Origin: Spongilla lacustris
Lineage: Eukaryota > Porifera > Demospongiae > Spongillida > Spongillidae
Reading direction: 5' to 3'
NCBI GenBank assembly: GCA_949361645.1
Contig: OX442420.1
Location: 9,626,735-9,690,734, forward strand
DNA: 64,000 bases
Position numbers and translations under genes: made by a program. Position 1 is the stretch's first letter. Every line of letters begins with the position of its first letter. Of the stretch, positions 44,299 through 55,084 are shown one piece after another. Under the pieces are notes generated by a model. The model worked only from the letters and a program-made list of their open reading frames with translations, searched no databases and was not told where the DNA came from.

Positions 44299-45350
44299 AA
44301 CTGACACTAAAAGAATGAAGCGAAATTAAAGTGTCAATTTTTTGTTATTGATTTATTGATGCAACGACAGCAGGTTCTCCCATATGTCGTGGCGACGATA
44401 GATTCGTGCGCTAACCTGGGATTTTAGGCTACTTATCAACACAGCTGAGGCTGCTTGAAGCTTAAATCAGACGCTCACTGCAACCGAAATTGGGTCTGCG
44501 GCTGGGGAAAGATCGTGCCAGAAGAAGATTTGGTTACAGTACAGTGGTGTTCACCGAAAGAGGGGGAAAATTCAAGAATGGTATATAATTATATCATATG
44601 CCAATTACATTTTTAGATTCAGCATCTACTTCTGAACATAGTACATTTGTTTTAATTCAATTATAACTTGTAAACAAAACAATGCACCATAGTAAACAAC
44701 TGCTGGTCAGGTTGGATGTTCAAGGCTATAACTCCTCTATACTTTGTAGTTAAGCTACCAAATTTTTTTTGTATGTACCCAATACAGGTGAGTACCTATA
44801 GTCTTGTGTTGAGCTCTTAAGTCTCACTCGCTGTGGAGATCGGTAGGAAAGTATCGTTTTTCAGAGGGAGGCGTGGTCTTCGTATGAATTCGGTCAAATT
44901 AGTTTGACTTAAGGATTAAAATTGACTTTTTCTAAATGAGAGGTCTCTGGGGTACTCCGTCGTATAATGATATTTGAACCTATTTGCGAAAAACCGTTCA
45001 CATTACTTAAGAATGCTTAGTCCTAGGCGGGATATGAGCATACACATCTCAAGTGTATGGATAGTGGATGGATTGGTGAGATTCGCAACCTTCCATGATG
45101 ATCCTGGCATGCATGAGAGGCGCTCACATGTACATGTAACCGGCCAGTGAAATCCAGGCGCAATTTTTAATTTGAACCAGAGCGACGATATATTCATGCA
45201 AAAATTGATGCTATCCAGATCATTTTAATTGAATCACACACCTAAATCCCTAGCACATGATCCCTCATCATTACTAAATCGAGGCATCATTCGGTATCAG
45301 AGTCTGAATCACTAGCTCCCTCCTCCCCCCACCCCCCGTCATCATCGGGC

Positions 45351-45771
45351 TCATCTGGCATAGCAGCGGAGCTCGGGCCCGGCTACCCAGCGGCTACGGT
45401 AGAGTTGCATGTAGGTGGGGCAGGCAGAGCAAGCAAGGGAGTAGGCTCCTTGCTCATGGGCAGCTTGAGGGCACTGATCTTTGGCAAGCTTCTGCAAGTC
45501 TGCTTTCTTGGAGCCCTTTGGGACCTCGACTGCCTTGAAGGCAAGCACGGCCGTTAGCAGCGTCTCCAGGAGAATATTTAGGTGTCACGTAAGACACGAT
45601 GGCTCCCCCACTCCGTGGGCTCCTTCTAGGCCCCTCTGCAGCTGCCTCCTCTCCGCCGTTACCCTCCATGACGCCGCGTTTTTCGGCTAGGAAGACTAAT
45701 TTAACAATTAAATTAAAACTTTTTGGGCGCCAATCCTTTGTTTTACGCGCACGTGTTTCCCATGTGGCCAA
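45351..45771 (-). pseudogene. Unrecognised broken reading frame inside the Tc1-like element
   Basis: Two overlapping minus-strand frames: one starts MATWETRARKTKDW and ends near 45454; the other carries LAFKAVEVPKGSKKADLQKL. A frameshift near 45545 would join them. The Lys-rich, helix-like composition could be a DNA-binding remnant, but I recognise no family. It may be the relic of this element's own protein or captured sequence. Confidence 0.35.
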
Positions 45772-45925
45772 ATACTTATAGTCTTGGGATCCGTTAATCT
45801 ATTACCTACATACAGAAAAAAAGTCCGATAGCGAAATCCCGTTTCTATCCCGAGATATGATCTCGTTTTTTCGGAAGCGGTTCAAATTAACTCCGCGGTT
45901 CAAATATCATTACGACGGAGTATCC

Positions 45926-46457
45926 ATATAATTTATAATAATTTTTTGGCAGCTTGCTATCGGCATTAAACAATCCATGAAATGCTAAAAATCTTAACAT
46001 TGAAAGCCATTTTTCAACCGTTTTTAGGATTTCTCCGTTTATCATAGTAAAAATGTAGGCTACATTTTTACTATGATAAACGGAGAAATCCTAAAAACGG
46101 TTGAAAAATGGCTTTCAATGTTAAGATTTTTAGCATTTCATGGATTGTTTTAAAAGTTACGTACAGTGCTTACAAACTCAAATACTATGATTCTTTGCTA
46201 CATTATGTAGCAAAGAATCATAGTATTTGCGTTTGTAAGCACTGTACGTAACTTTTAAAAGCATTTCTACGTGTAGAATACTTGATAGAATAAGTACAAA
46301 TGCAAATATCATGATTATATGCTACACGTTTACTATCATATACGGAGAAATCCTAAAAACGGGTGAAAAATGGCTTTCAATGTTAAGATTTTTAACATTT
46401 CATGGATTGTTTAATGTCGATAGCAAGCTGCCAAAAAATTATTATAAATTATATGTA
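45926..46457. repeat. Nested inverted-repeat elements
   Basis: The outer arms (about 45926-46055 and 46330-46457) share CAGCTTGCTATCGGCATTAA-type and CATTTCATGGATTG sequence in opposite orientation. Inside, ATCATAGTAAAAATGTAG faces its complement at 46040-46085, and GTTACGTACAGTGCTTACAA faces its complement at 46156-46255. Confidence 0.75.
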
Positions 46458-46900
46458 TACCCCAGAGACCTCTCATTTAGAAAAAGTCAATTTTAATCCT
46501 TAAGTCAAACTAATTTGTCCGAATTCATACGAAGACCACGCCTCCCTCTGAAAAGCGATACTTTCCTACCAATCTCCACAGCGAGTGAGACTTAAGAGCT
46601 CAACACAACACTATAGGTACTCACCTGTATTGGGTACATACAAAAAATTTTGGTAGCTTAACTACAAAGTATAGAGGAGTTACAGCCTTGAACATCCAAC
46701 CTGACCAGCAGTTATTTACTATGGTGCATTGTTTTGTTTACAAGTTATAATTGAATTAAAGCAAATGTACTTTGTTCAGAAGTAGATGCTGAATCTAAAA
46801 ATGTAATTGGTATGATATAATTATATACCATTCATGAGATAAAATCAAAAATGCCGGTGCATTATTGCATTTTTCCCCTCTTTCGGTGAACACCACTGTA

Positions 46901-48300
46901 GCTGGTCGGCCGTCATCGGTAATGTAAGTCTGGGTACGTGCACGTGTCTGATCGGTTGCATAGCATAGCATTTGTGAACTATGATAGGCTATGTGAATTT
47001 TTTTTTGTAGTGGTCCGCTTAATACCGTAGAACCGAACTGGAGCCTGGAGGCTACGACCCTGGTAGTCCACAAGATCTAGTTAGGCGTAGCCCGACCTTC
47101 CGCCCGGCAATACGCGAAGCTAGGTCGATCGGGCTATACGCCCAACTGTGACAAGATCGTCTTCACTTCCAGCCGCATGGCCCGCATCCTTGCATGACTT
47201 CACTAAGCATCTCTGTGTTGACTTTTTAAAGAAGAGCTGATGCTGATAAAAAAAAAAGTTAGCGCCTGGCCCACGGCTTGTGCGCATTTTAGGCCCGTAC
47301 GTGTAGCCAGGATGCCTGGTGGGGGTGGGGGGGGTGGGGGGGGGAGGGGGAACCGACTCAACGTGGGGTCCTGGCTACATGTATTGCTCTCCCACCCCCA
47401 GCCCCCTCCCCCCCCCCCCCCCCCCCCCCCCCCCCATTACCATCCTAAAAACAGCTGAACTCTAAGAGTGGAATACAAAACGGCAGGGTGGGGTAATTTT
47501 TTGCAGTCTGGAATGTTGCCAAAATTTATCCTAGGATAATATTTTGCGGGCGGATAGAATTTTTCGTGACAGGTCACACACATACATTCGAGTTCCGCTG
47601 CGCCTGCGGTGCTGCGTACATATATACTGTAAATTATCCGCCCCCATCGAAATAAAAATCAGCCGCCCGTGTAAGTATTTATACGTGTCAGTAACCACGA
47701 ACGCTTATAATAAGTTCTCCTTTTCACCATAATCAGAATATCGACACGGAAGAGTTCACGGTTATGGAAAAAATATAGTTAAGCACGAGTCGTTTTTCGA
47801 TGAATATTATTTTCATTTTGTCACATGCACAGTTAATAGCTTTTGATTTGGTCTAAATTTGGTTCAGCAAATATAAACACTTAGTTTGGAAAAGACCTAT
47901 CAAATATTGAAATGATTTACCGCATTTTCCATGCATGTGCACTATAAATTATCCAGGTTTGTGTTTGCTAGCTGTAACCACATGTAGGTTTAATTGAAAT
48001 CTGCAGTTGAAGGATAACTAGGATTCAAAGCTTAGCACAGGCCAAATGACACAGCTTTCCATGGCAAGGGCAGTTCTGAGGATGAACAAGATTGGTTAAT
48101 TAAGCTACAGCAAATGTGGGCTTACATGGTTCATGATAAAAACTGCATGCATGATGCCACTATACTATATTCAGAAGATCTTGCACAAGACATTTTCACA
48201 TTGCACTGTGCTGACAGACTGATAGAATTATGGTACATGTATATGGGAGCACCTAGAAAAATTTGAGTGTGCATTGTTATCATTAATTTCCAGGTCATGG
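46901..48300. other. Intergenic; mini-palindrome relic and C/G-rich tract
   Basis: 47079-47143 is a diverged copy of the TAGTTGGGCGTAGCC palindrome. 47308-47435 is G-rich then C-rich, ending in (C)28 (47408-47435). The rest is AT-rich with no gene. Confidence 0.55.
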
Positions 48301-48389
48301 ATGATGGAGAGGTGGTCTCTTGCAAGATGAAGAATCGCAGCCGGCTTAAAATGATGATGGATATAGGACAAGATATGAACAGCTAGCTG
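48294..48389 (+). other. Possible terminal exon, unknown
   Basis: After an AATTTCCAG acceptor-like site, a frame reads VMDDGEVVSCKMKNRSRLKM, continues through DIGQDMNS and stops at about 48387. No upstream exon found. Very tentative. Confidence 0.2.
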
Positions 48390-48429
48390 AAGCAGCCTAG
48401 CGATTCCTTTTTTTAGCCCCAGTTTCTCT

Positions 48430-48889
48430 TTGCTTATGCATGCGCATGCTTGTGGTGGTCACAGCACAACTGACACAAGAACTGAAGACATTCACAACAG
48501 AACCCAACAGTAGGTCCTGAGCTGTCATCGATGCAGACATCACAAGGTACTTCATTGTTACTGGCAATCTTGGATTGGTACTGGGCAACCTTCACCTCAG
48601 CATTAAGATGGAGGTTCTGTGGAAGGTCTCTGACTCCTCCCACTGACATGGAAACAGATTTCTCACATGTAGGACACTTGAAGCTTTGGTGTGAACTCTT
48701 TGCTTGCTGTGGCCCTTCCCCTCTGCCATTTTGCTGTGACTCCTCCCCTCCGCCATCTTGCTGTGCACTTATCCTCTCCATCTTCTTATGTAGACACTCT
48801 CTATACAGAAAGAGTTGGAGACATGAGAGCATCCTGGGTCTGTGTATGGCTGAGAGCACAGCTGACAGGTGATGGGTTGTTGAAATGGT
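48430..48889 (-). pseudogene. TRIM-like fragment T2 (RING and first B-box)
   Basis: The minus strand starts at ATG 48889: MEPFQQPITCQLCSQPYTDP. A 1-base deletion then shifts the RING (GCSHVSNSFC instead of the expected order). The second RING Cys pair (CPTC) and first B-box (CDVCIDDSSGPTVGFCCECL) follow in the other frame. Homology ends at about 48440 (HHKHAHA). The second B-box, coiled coil and filamin repeat are missing. Confidence 0.85.
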
Positions 48890-49102
48890 TCCATAACTGG
48901 CACTAAAAGAATCAATGTTTTGTTATAGACAGTGACTGGCACTAAAAGTAGAAAACTAACCAATGAATATTATAAGCAATAAGAACAAGCTGCTTAGCAA
49001 CCACGGAGTGCACGCTAACAGTATAACTCATGCACGTGCGCCGATTATCCGACACGTCATACGCTAATAATACGTTAATTATATTCCTATTCAGGTTCGA
49101 GG

Positions 49103-49106
<4 letters not shown>

Positions 49107-49134
<28 letters not shown>
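49107..49134. repeat. (G)6(C)28 homopolymer
   Basis: Six G directly followed by 28 C, in the region downstream of the intact TRIM gene. Confidence 0.85.
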
Positions 49135-49496
49135 GCGTCCGCTCTTACTTGGAAGCCTTCATCTCAATGTCAAGATGGAGGCCCCACTATGATGCTTCTC
49201 CTCCACCATCTTGCTGCAGGTATCCAAACATCTCACTGTGGCATTATATTTGTTCAATTTTACCCTCAGAAACATTTTGTCTTTAAATACACAATTACAA
49301 AATTAAATACCTATATGATTCTAAATTATTTTGTTATGGGATATTTTCCCGCATCTTGAATAATTTGATTCTTGTCAGCAATTCCAAGTTTTTATACATA
49401 ACAGTACTCTAACAAAAAGTACAGTAACTTGCACATTAAACCCTAATCAGCACTTCCAAGTTAGTCTAACAAAAAGTACATTAACTTGCACATTTT
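49135..49496 (-). other. 3' flank/UTR of the intact TRIM gene
   Basis: Contains the conserved block seen downstream of each TRIM copy (AAGATGGAGGCCCCACTATG at 49180, ACCCTCAGAAACATTTTG at 49262) and a 50-base tandem repeat (AACAAAAAGTAC...CTTGCACATT at about 49408 and 49470). No separate gene. Confidence 0.6.
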
Positions 49497-51062
49497 TTAC
49501 CTGACACTAATACAGGATATATAATTAACTGTGACAGATTTGGGGCTATCCTTGATATGTTGACCATCTATTGTGATGCTGAGTTTATGACAGCCAGCAG
49601 TAGATGGGGTGAATGTGATGGTGTAGGTTCCATTACTGTTACTTGATACCTGCCCAATTTGAGAAGGTACAGCTGCCTGGTGCCATAATGTTATCCTATT
49701 TGTGTCAGGTGCAGCAGTCAGCTCTGCTTTCACTTGTATGTCATTGCATTGATACAAACGTTCCTTGGAATCTTTGGCTTCAACCACCACACTAAAACTT
49801 GCATTTGTGATTGGATGGGAGGTGGACAATTTCCAACTACTTTTTGCAGGACAAACCGAATCGAATAGTGAGAAAACTTCCAATACATTTTTGTGATACA
49901 AATCTAACTGCATAGCTGTTTCTATATCACTGTTTTCACATGGAATTAGGGACATCTTTTTGACCGTTTTAATAGAAGCTTGGAGCTCTTTAGATGGAAG
50001 TTGTTTCAATGCAATAATTTCACAGCCAGTGTAAGTCAGAACACTGGAGGCAATACCTGTGCAGTGGCTTAAATTTTGCTTCAAAGCTTCAAAATTTTCT
50101 TTCTGCAATCCAAGAGCAGTTTTCTTGGATAATGAATCTTCATGCAGTTCCCTCAATATCTCATTCATCCTGTCTTCCAGTGTTTGATGGAGCTTCTTAA
50201 ATGTCTCCCTGATGGTTGAGGAAACAGTCTCTTCACAGACCTCCACCTGTTCCAATGCTTCGTTGTTGTCATCAATAGCACCTGTCAGATTTTTCATAAC
50301 CTCTTCAGCAGAAACAAGCAACTTACTAATATCATCTCGATGAGACTTAGCAATATTTGGAAGTTTAGTATCATGAGTGTGATCTCTGTGGTCACTGGTG
50401 ATGCAGTCCTGGCATATCAGACAGCTACATGTCTCACAGTAAATGATGAACTCCTTGTGATGTGAAGAGCAGGAAGGTTTAATGGCTGATAACAACTCCC
50501 TATCCACCTTTGTACCCAATGGAAGCACATTGTGGAGATGGAGATCACGGGCACGCTTGTGGTGGTCACAGCACAACTGACACAAGAACTTAAGACATTC
50601 ACAACAGTATCCAACAGCAGGCCCTGAGCTGTCATCAATGCAGGCATCACATGGTACTTTATGGTTACTGGCAATCTTGGATTGGTACTGGGCAACCTTA
50701 ACCTCAGCATCAAGGTGGAGGTTCTGTGGAAGGTATCTGACTCCTCCCCATGGGATGGAAACAGATTTGTTGCATGTGGGACACATAACGCCTTTCTTTA
50801 ACTCCATCCCTACGACATTTTGCTGTGACCCCTCCTCTTCACCATCTAGCTGTGACCCCTCCTCTTCACTATCTAGCTGTGACCCCTCCTCTTCAGTATC
50901 TAGCTGTGACCCCTCCTCTGCGCCATCTTGCTGTACACTTATCCTCTCCACCTCCTTATGTAGACACTCTCTACAGAAGGAGTGGAAACATGAGAGCATC
51001 CTGGGGTCTGTGTATGGCTGAGAGCACAGCTGACAGGTGATGGGTAGTTGAAATGGCTCCAT
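49497..51062 (-). CDS. TRIM-type RING/B-box/coiled-coil/filamin protein (TRIM45-like layout)
   Basis: 521 residues from ATG 51062. RING: CQLC, then SCFHSFCREC, then CPTC (residues about 10-93); the loop before the last Cys pair is 60 residues long and made of repeated 9-residue DxEEEGSQL units. B-box 1: CDACIDDSSGPAVGYCCECL with Cys/His to about 175. B-box 2: CSSHHKEFIIYCETCSCLIC and HRDHTH (about 195-240). Coiled coil (about 245-360). Filamin/ABP280-like repeat (about 410-515, SSNSNGTYTITFTPSTAGCH and GQHIKDSPKSVTV). No NHL or SPRY domain, so the order matches TRIM45. RING/B-box proteins are usually E3 ubiquitin ligases. Just before the ATG is a TTCATTCTTTTAG|TGCCAGTT acceptor; a matching CCCAG|GTTAGT donor near 51240 suggests a 5' UTR intron of about 170 bases. 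Only complete member of the cluster. Confidence 0.92.
   Translation of the reverse strand: MEPFQLPITCQLCSQPYTDPRMLSCFHSFCRECLHKEVERISVQQDGAEEGSQLDTEEEGSQLDSEEEGSQLDGEEEGSQQNVVGMELKKGVMCPTCNKSVSIPWGGVRYLPQNLHLDAEVKVAQYQSKIASNHKVPCDACIDDSSGPAVGYCCECLKFLCQLCCDHHKRARDLHLHNVLPLGTKVDRELLSAIKPSCSSHHKEFIIYCETCSCLICQDCITSDHRDHTHDTKLPNIAKSHRDDISKLLVSAEEVMKNLTGAIDDNNEALEQVEVCEETVSSTIRETFKKLHQTLEDRMNEILRELHEDSLSKKTALGLQKENFEALKQNLSHCTGIASSVLTYTGCEIIALKQLPSKELQASIKTVKKMSLIPCENSDIETAMQLDLYHKNVLEVFSLFDSVCPAKSSWKLSTSHPITNASFSVVVEAKDSKERLYQCNDIQVKAELTAAPDTNRITLWHQAAVPSQIGQVSSNSNGTYTITFTPSTAGCHKLSITIDGQHIKDSPKSVTVNYISCISVR
50825..50935 (-). repeat. 27-bp coding minisatellite in the RING loop
   Basis: Four 27-bp units (CACCATCTAGCTGTGACCCC-type on the plus strand) encode DxEEEGSQL repeats between RING Cys pairs. 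T1 has its own version (44088-44170), which there contains a stop. Confidence 0.85.
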
Positions 51063-51240
51063 AACTGGCACTAAAAGAATGAAGCGAAATTAAAGTGTCA
51101 ATATTTTGTTACCGATTTTTGTATCGGTTTATATTTCGGGATGCAACGACAGCAGGTTTTCACAAATGTCGTGGCGACGATAGAATCATAGATATTTGAT
51201 AGAATCGCGCTCGGATACATATGATATATTGAAACTAACC

Positions 51241-51330
51241 TGGGATTTTAGACTACTAATCAACACAGCTGAAGGCCTGATGCTGCTTGAAGCTTAAGTC
51301 AGACGCTCACAGCAACCGAAATTGGGTCTG
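51241..51330 (-). promoter_or_regulatory. Probable 5' UTR exon of the TRIM gene
   Basis: The segment ending at the GTTAGT donor (51239-51234 on the minus strand) is conserved with 44411-44500 upstream of pseudogene T1 (TCAACACAGCTGA, AGACGCTCAC, CCGAAATTGGGTCTGCGGCTG). Conservation outside coding sequence in two copies supports a transcribed leader or promoter. Confidence 0.5.
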
Positions 51331-51830
51331 CGGCTGGGGAAAGATCTTGCCAGAAATAACGCCCCCTACAAACACCACAGTCTGTTTGCGGCTGGGTTGA
51401 TAATTAGACAATACGGTTTATATTACGCTGCAAATTGCGCAATGTTCGTACCTCATTGCATTTAGTAACATGTTTTTAGCGAGCCATATACCACACATGC
51501 TGTGAGTAATTCAGTTGAAACAAATAGCTTCCGCACATACCCTACCAGTCTACTCGACAAAATTATCAACGCGCAAGAGGACTTCATTTCATTACTAGTA
51601 ATAGTTATGCGCAGCCTGTTTTTACGCCTATGTAACTTAGACGGGTCTACTTCAAGCTCGTTGTGCGGCCGAACTAACCCACTAAACAGGTTGGTAAGCA
51701 AGAGCACTCAACAACACACAATGACACGGGAGAGCATATATACAAATTATGTCCCAGAAGTAACCTGTTACCACCTTTTAAAAATGAAATAATAGGTGTG
51801 GCTTTCGGAAGTGGAGGCGGGTCATTGACA
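51331..51830. other. No recognisable gene
   Basis: Short frames on both strands (51462-51707 and 51502-51792) overlap each other and match nothing I recognise. Confidence 0.4.
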
Positions 51831-51839
51831 TAGTATTCA

Positions 51840-52010
51840 ACGGCGCGGATAAAGGAGGCGATTGACTTAGCCGTAACAGATTTGGGCTACATGGGACTAA
51901 GAGAACTAATATCTAAGCTAGAGAAGGCGTTTGTAGAAGGGAACGATGTTTTTCTTTCGGGTTGGCTACACAATTCGTAGGAGGAAGCCAAAGGGACGCC
52001 AGCGTTCTCG
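51840..52010 (+). pseudogene. Possible RecQ-type helicase exon fragment
   Basis: The plus strand reads EAIDLAVTDLGYMGLREL, then EKAFVEGNDVFLSGW. It resembles the region just before motif I of RecQ-like DEAD/DEAH helicases (Leu-Arg-x-x-Gln...Gly-x-Asp-Val-Phe), but the P-loop that should follow is degenerate and a stop comes at about 51980. Likely a dispersed exon fragment. Confidence 0.4.
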
Positions 52011-52019
52011 GACTAGTAC

Positions 52020-52653
52020 CCGGTAGCCGATGGATCATACCAACTTTCTGGAGGCATTGGATAGGGTCCTATTTCAGTGGTATGGCAGCCATTTTCCATG
52101 AATATTATTTGGATCGGATAATTGACCGATATGGTCATTTGATAAGATCTAATTGCATTCCAGTCGGCACAAGAACCTTTTGGGTCTGGGTACGAGACTA
52201 ATGTAAAGCTGAGATCGGTTGCCTGGGGACAATTGCATAACCGCGATCCTTGGAATACATGTACTGCTAGAATTCCTCCAGTAGCATGAATCTCATTAAA
52301 GCCCTACCTTTCTAGCATGAACGCGTTAACGTCTAACAATAGATGCGATACACTATGCAGCTGGAAAACTAGAATTGAAGAGGCTTCAGGTTGAGGTTAT
52401 TCAGGCCACAGATACTGGTCATGATGTCTTTGGAGTACCAACAGAATCTGTGTTTTGCACGCCTTCTTAGAGCCAGCTCATCTTGTTGTGCAAAAACTCT
52501 CAAAACACCATAATTGTGTAGTCTCCTGATTCACACAGCTGTGGATGGATTACATCACCACGTAGCGGTTTATTGGTTGGTGGGGATGGACCAAATCCAA
52601 TGCCATCCCTTGTGTTGATCCTTTGTGGTCACTCCTCTATCACTTCCTGCTAG
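52020..52653. other. MITE terminus and upstream region of the membrane-protein gene
   Basis: GGGTCTGGGTACGAGACTA at 52183-52201 is an end of the TAGTCTCG MITE family; the partner end is not visible. 52202-52653 may hold the intron before the first recognised exon (TTCCTGCTAG acceptor at 52644-52653). No earlier exon could be identified. Confidence 0.45.
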
Positions 52654-54807
52654 ATGCCCAAGGTCATTTCGGCCAACTTGGAGCTTCGGGCCATGAACTC
52701 CTCCCTCTGCCTCTGGTCCATTGTTGTGGCTTTCAGTACCAACACCAGTGCCCCTCCCGTGGATGGCCTGGGGACCATCCTCCTCCTGCCTGCCCAGCTC
52801 AATGATGGCATGATGGGTGCGGTCTGGGAGGGCAAGAGTACCCTGGTAGTCAAGGTAACCGGATGTGGGCTAGTCAACTTCACTGGTGTCATCAACCTCC
52901 TCTTCAACCCTCAAGGGGGTAAGATCATGGGATGGCAGTGTGCGTGCATCAGATAAACATTACCCCGCTCCTCTCCTCCCCAGGAGACTGTACTGGCCAC
53001 ACACCCTGTACCCATGGGGTGTGTTTTGCCAACAGGACGGGCTGCCCAGTGCGTGGACTGTACAAGGTCCAGCTGGGCACCTCCCCTCATGCCACGCCCT
53101 CACACATAACCCCAGGGCTGATGGTCCTGTGTCTGCAATCCATGACGGTGGGTGTGGTCATCACGTTGCTCCTGGTGATGTGGCATCAGTTGAAGAAGAG
53201 AAGGAGGTGAGGGTATGGGGTGGGGAAGAGGCAAGGGCATGGAAGGGGGAAGAGGTGAGGGTACGGGAGGGGGAAGAGGCAAGGGTACTGGAGGGGGAAG
53301 AGGTGGGGTATGGGAGGGGGAAGAGGCAAGGGCATGGGAGGGGAAGAGGTGAGGATACGGGAGGAGGGTATTGTAGGGGGAAGAGGTGAGGGTGCGGGAG
53401 GGGGAAGAGGTGAGGGTACAGGAGGGGGATGAGGCAAGGGGAATAGGCAAGAGGAGGCGGCAAGGTGCGAGGAGAGATTTATCAGAACTACACCTAGCTG
53501 TCTGGGTAAATTACTTTGTTCCTTATCTCCCCTACCCCACCCTTTATACAGGTCTGTTGGGTACAAGATGGCGGAAGATGGAGGGGCATCTATCCCCAAG
53601 TGTCCTCCTCCAGTGGTCATCAACATCACCCCTCCCCCCAAACAGCTGTCCAGGAAAAGTCCCTCCAACTGCAGTCAAGTTCCCTTGAGAGCAGATCCCT
53701 CTAGTAGCATAGCCCCCCGTAGTGAGGACCCCACTGATAGTGTAGGACCTTGCACCTTAGGCCATCCGTGCATTGGCCCCCCTTCTGGTGAGGAAGGGGG
53801 TGGTGTGGAGGTGAAATCTGTGCAGAGATGGCTGCCTCAGCTGGGTGGGGAAGAGGTGTGCAAAGCCAAGGAAGATGCTAAGCACCCACCGGAAGTAGAG
53901 CCACGCCCACAGGAAGTAAGCCAATGCCCAGGTGCTGGAAGTGAGGGTGTAGAAGTATACCAGGAAGGACTGGTGGCAACAGTCGGAGCTCTTCAAAGCA
54001 AAAGTGAGTGTGTAAGAGAGGTGTGGTCATTGATGTGATGTGCATATAAAGAGGTGTGGTCATCAATGTGATGTGCATGTAGAGAGGTGTGGTCATCAAT
54101 GTAATGTGCATGTAGAGAGGTGTGGTCATCGATGTAATGATGGTTTAGCATTAATCTTGGTCCCAGACCCAACAGATGTAGCTGCGGATGTATTACATCA
54201 CCACATAGCTAGTGTGTTATGGTGTGATAGTTTGATGAGGTGAGGTGAGGGGATGTGTGATAGTTTGATGAGGTGAGGTAAGGGGATGTGTGATAGTGTT
54301 CTGAGTTGTGGATGTGTGTCGTGGTTATGTGTAGGTTAAGTTAATGCCCCTGTATTGGCACCTGTACTGACCCTAATGCATGTGTATTGGCCACCTGTAC
54401 TGACCTTAATGTTCATGTAGAGAGGTGTGGTCATCGATGTAATGATGGTTTAGCATTAATCTTGGTCCCAGACCCAACAGATGTAGCTGCGGATGTATTA
54501 CATCACCACATAGCTAGTGTGTTATGGTGTGATAGTTTGATGAGGTGAGGTGAGGGGATGTGTGATAGTTTGATGAGGTGAGGTAAGGGGATGTGTGATA
54601 GTGTTCTGAGTTGTGGATGTGTGTCGTGGTTATGTGTAGGTTAAGTTAATGCCCCTGTATTGGCACCTGTACTGACCCTAATGCATGTGTATTGGCCACC
54701 TGTACTGACCTTAATGTTCTTGTATTGCAGGTGACCTGAGACCATCTCTACCACACACCATCACCTCATCTCCCAAAGGTCACTCTCACACGGCTGCAGT
54801 CCTGTGA
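52654..54807 (+). CDS. Single-pass membrane protein, four exons (5' end unknown)
   Basis: Four exons join with matching phases: 52654-52918, 52984-53206, 53552-54003 and 54731-54807, giving 1017 bases and 338 residues to the stop. Donors and acceptors are GT..AG. An ATG begins the first exon but follows an acceptor-like CTGCTAG, so further 5' exons are likely. Residues 1-88 look extracellular (NSSLC, VTGCGLVNFTG, with N-glycosylation sites). A short Cys-rich, EGF-like piece follows (DCTGHTPCTHGVCFANRTGC). Then a membrane helix (LMVLCLQSMTVGVVITLLLV) with a KKRRR stop-transfer, and a Pro/Ser/Glu-rich cytoplasmic tail of about 170 residues. Layout is that of a type I receptor or adhesion protein; family not recognised. 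Copies of its last exon and UTR lie at 30698-30774 and 19070-19205. Confidence 0.7.
53207..53551 (+). repeat. GGGGGAAGAGGTGAGGGTACGGGA minisatellite in intron
   Basis: A purine-only array of about 24-bp units fills most of the third recognised exon's upstream intron. Such G-rich purine strands can form triplexes or quadruplexes. Frames in it are artefacts. Confidence 0.85.
54028..54718 (+). repeat. Intronic tandem duplication (2 x 305 bp) and ~31-bp repeats
   Basis: 54109-54413 and 54414-54718 are near-identical direct copies, period 305. They are preceded by three copies of a unit reading GGTGTGGTCATCAATGTGATG plus GTGCATGTAGAGA. All sit in the intron 54004-54730. Near-identity means a recent duplication, or an assembly artefact. 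Confidence 0.88.
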
Positions 54808-55084
54808 ACCAACACCATCGTGTTTTTATGTTATGTTCCTTATAGATTCCTCTCTTTCTTCACTACCTTTGTAACCTGGCCTGATTAACTCTTTGTTCCT
54901 CGTTTAATAACTAATGATATCACTATAAAACAGTGTACTTGGGAGATGTGGCCGCAAAAAGCCTGACATGTGGGGGCATTAAATAGGTTATGTATTTATG
55001 TGGAAAAATTAGTTACATGCAAATAGCAACTATATTAATACATAGCAGTGGGGACAACAGTACAGTGAACACAATGAATATACC

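Larger units (their letters stand above)
44542..46898. mobile_element. Tc1/mariner-like element with ~415-440-bp inverted repeats
   Basis: The ends CAGTGGTGTTCACCGAAAGAG are exact inverted repeats flanked by TA (44540-44541 and 46899-46900). Arms 44542-44956 and about 46458-46898 are near-identical reverse complements. The left arm's continuation (CTCCGTCGTATAATGATATT) pairs with 45900-45922, because a second inverted-repeat element (about 45926-46457) is inserted between. That element contains further perfect hairpins (46010-46140, 46140-46260). No transposase with DDE motifs is recognisable. Confidence 0.85.

Noticed and set aside
49497..49520. NHL-repeat exon after the filamin repeat of the intact TRIM gene
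   Set aside because: AGGTAA at the stop could be a donor, but T1 and T5 stop at the same place and no NHL-like exon is visible downstream.
53100..53668. Minus-strand Pro/Ser-rich frames
   Set aside because: They are the reverse of an intronic purine minisatellite and of the membrane-protein exons.
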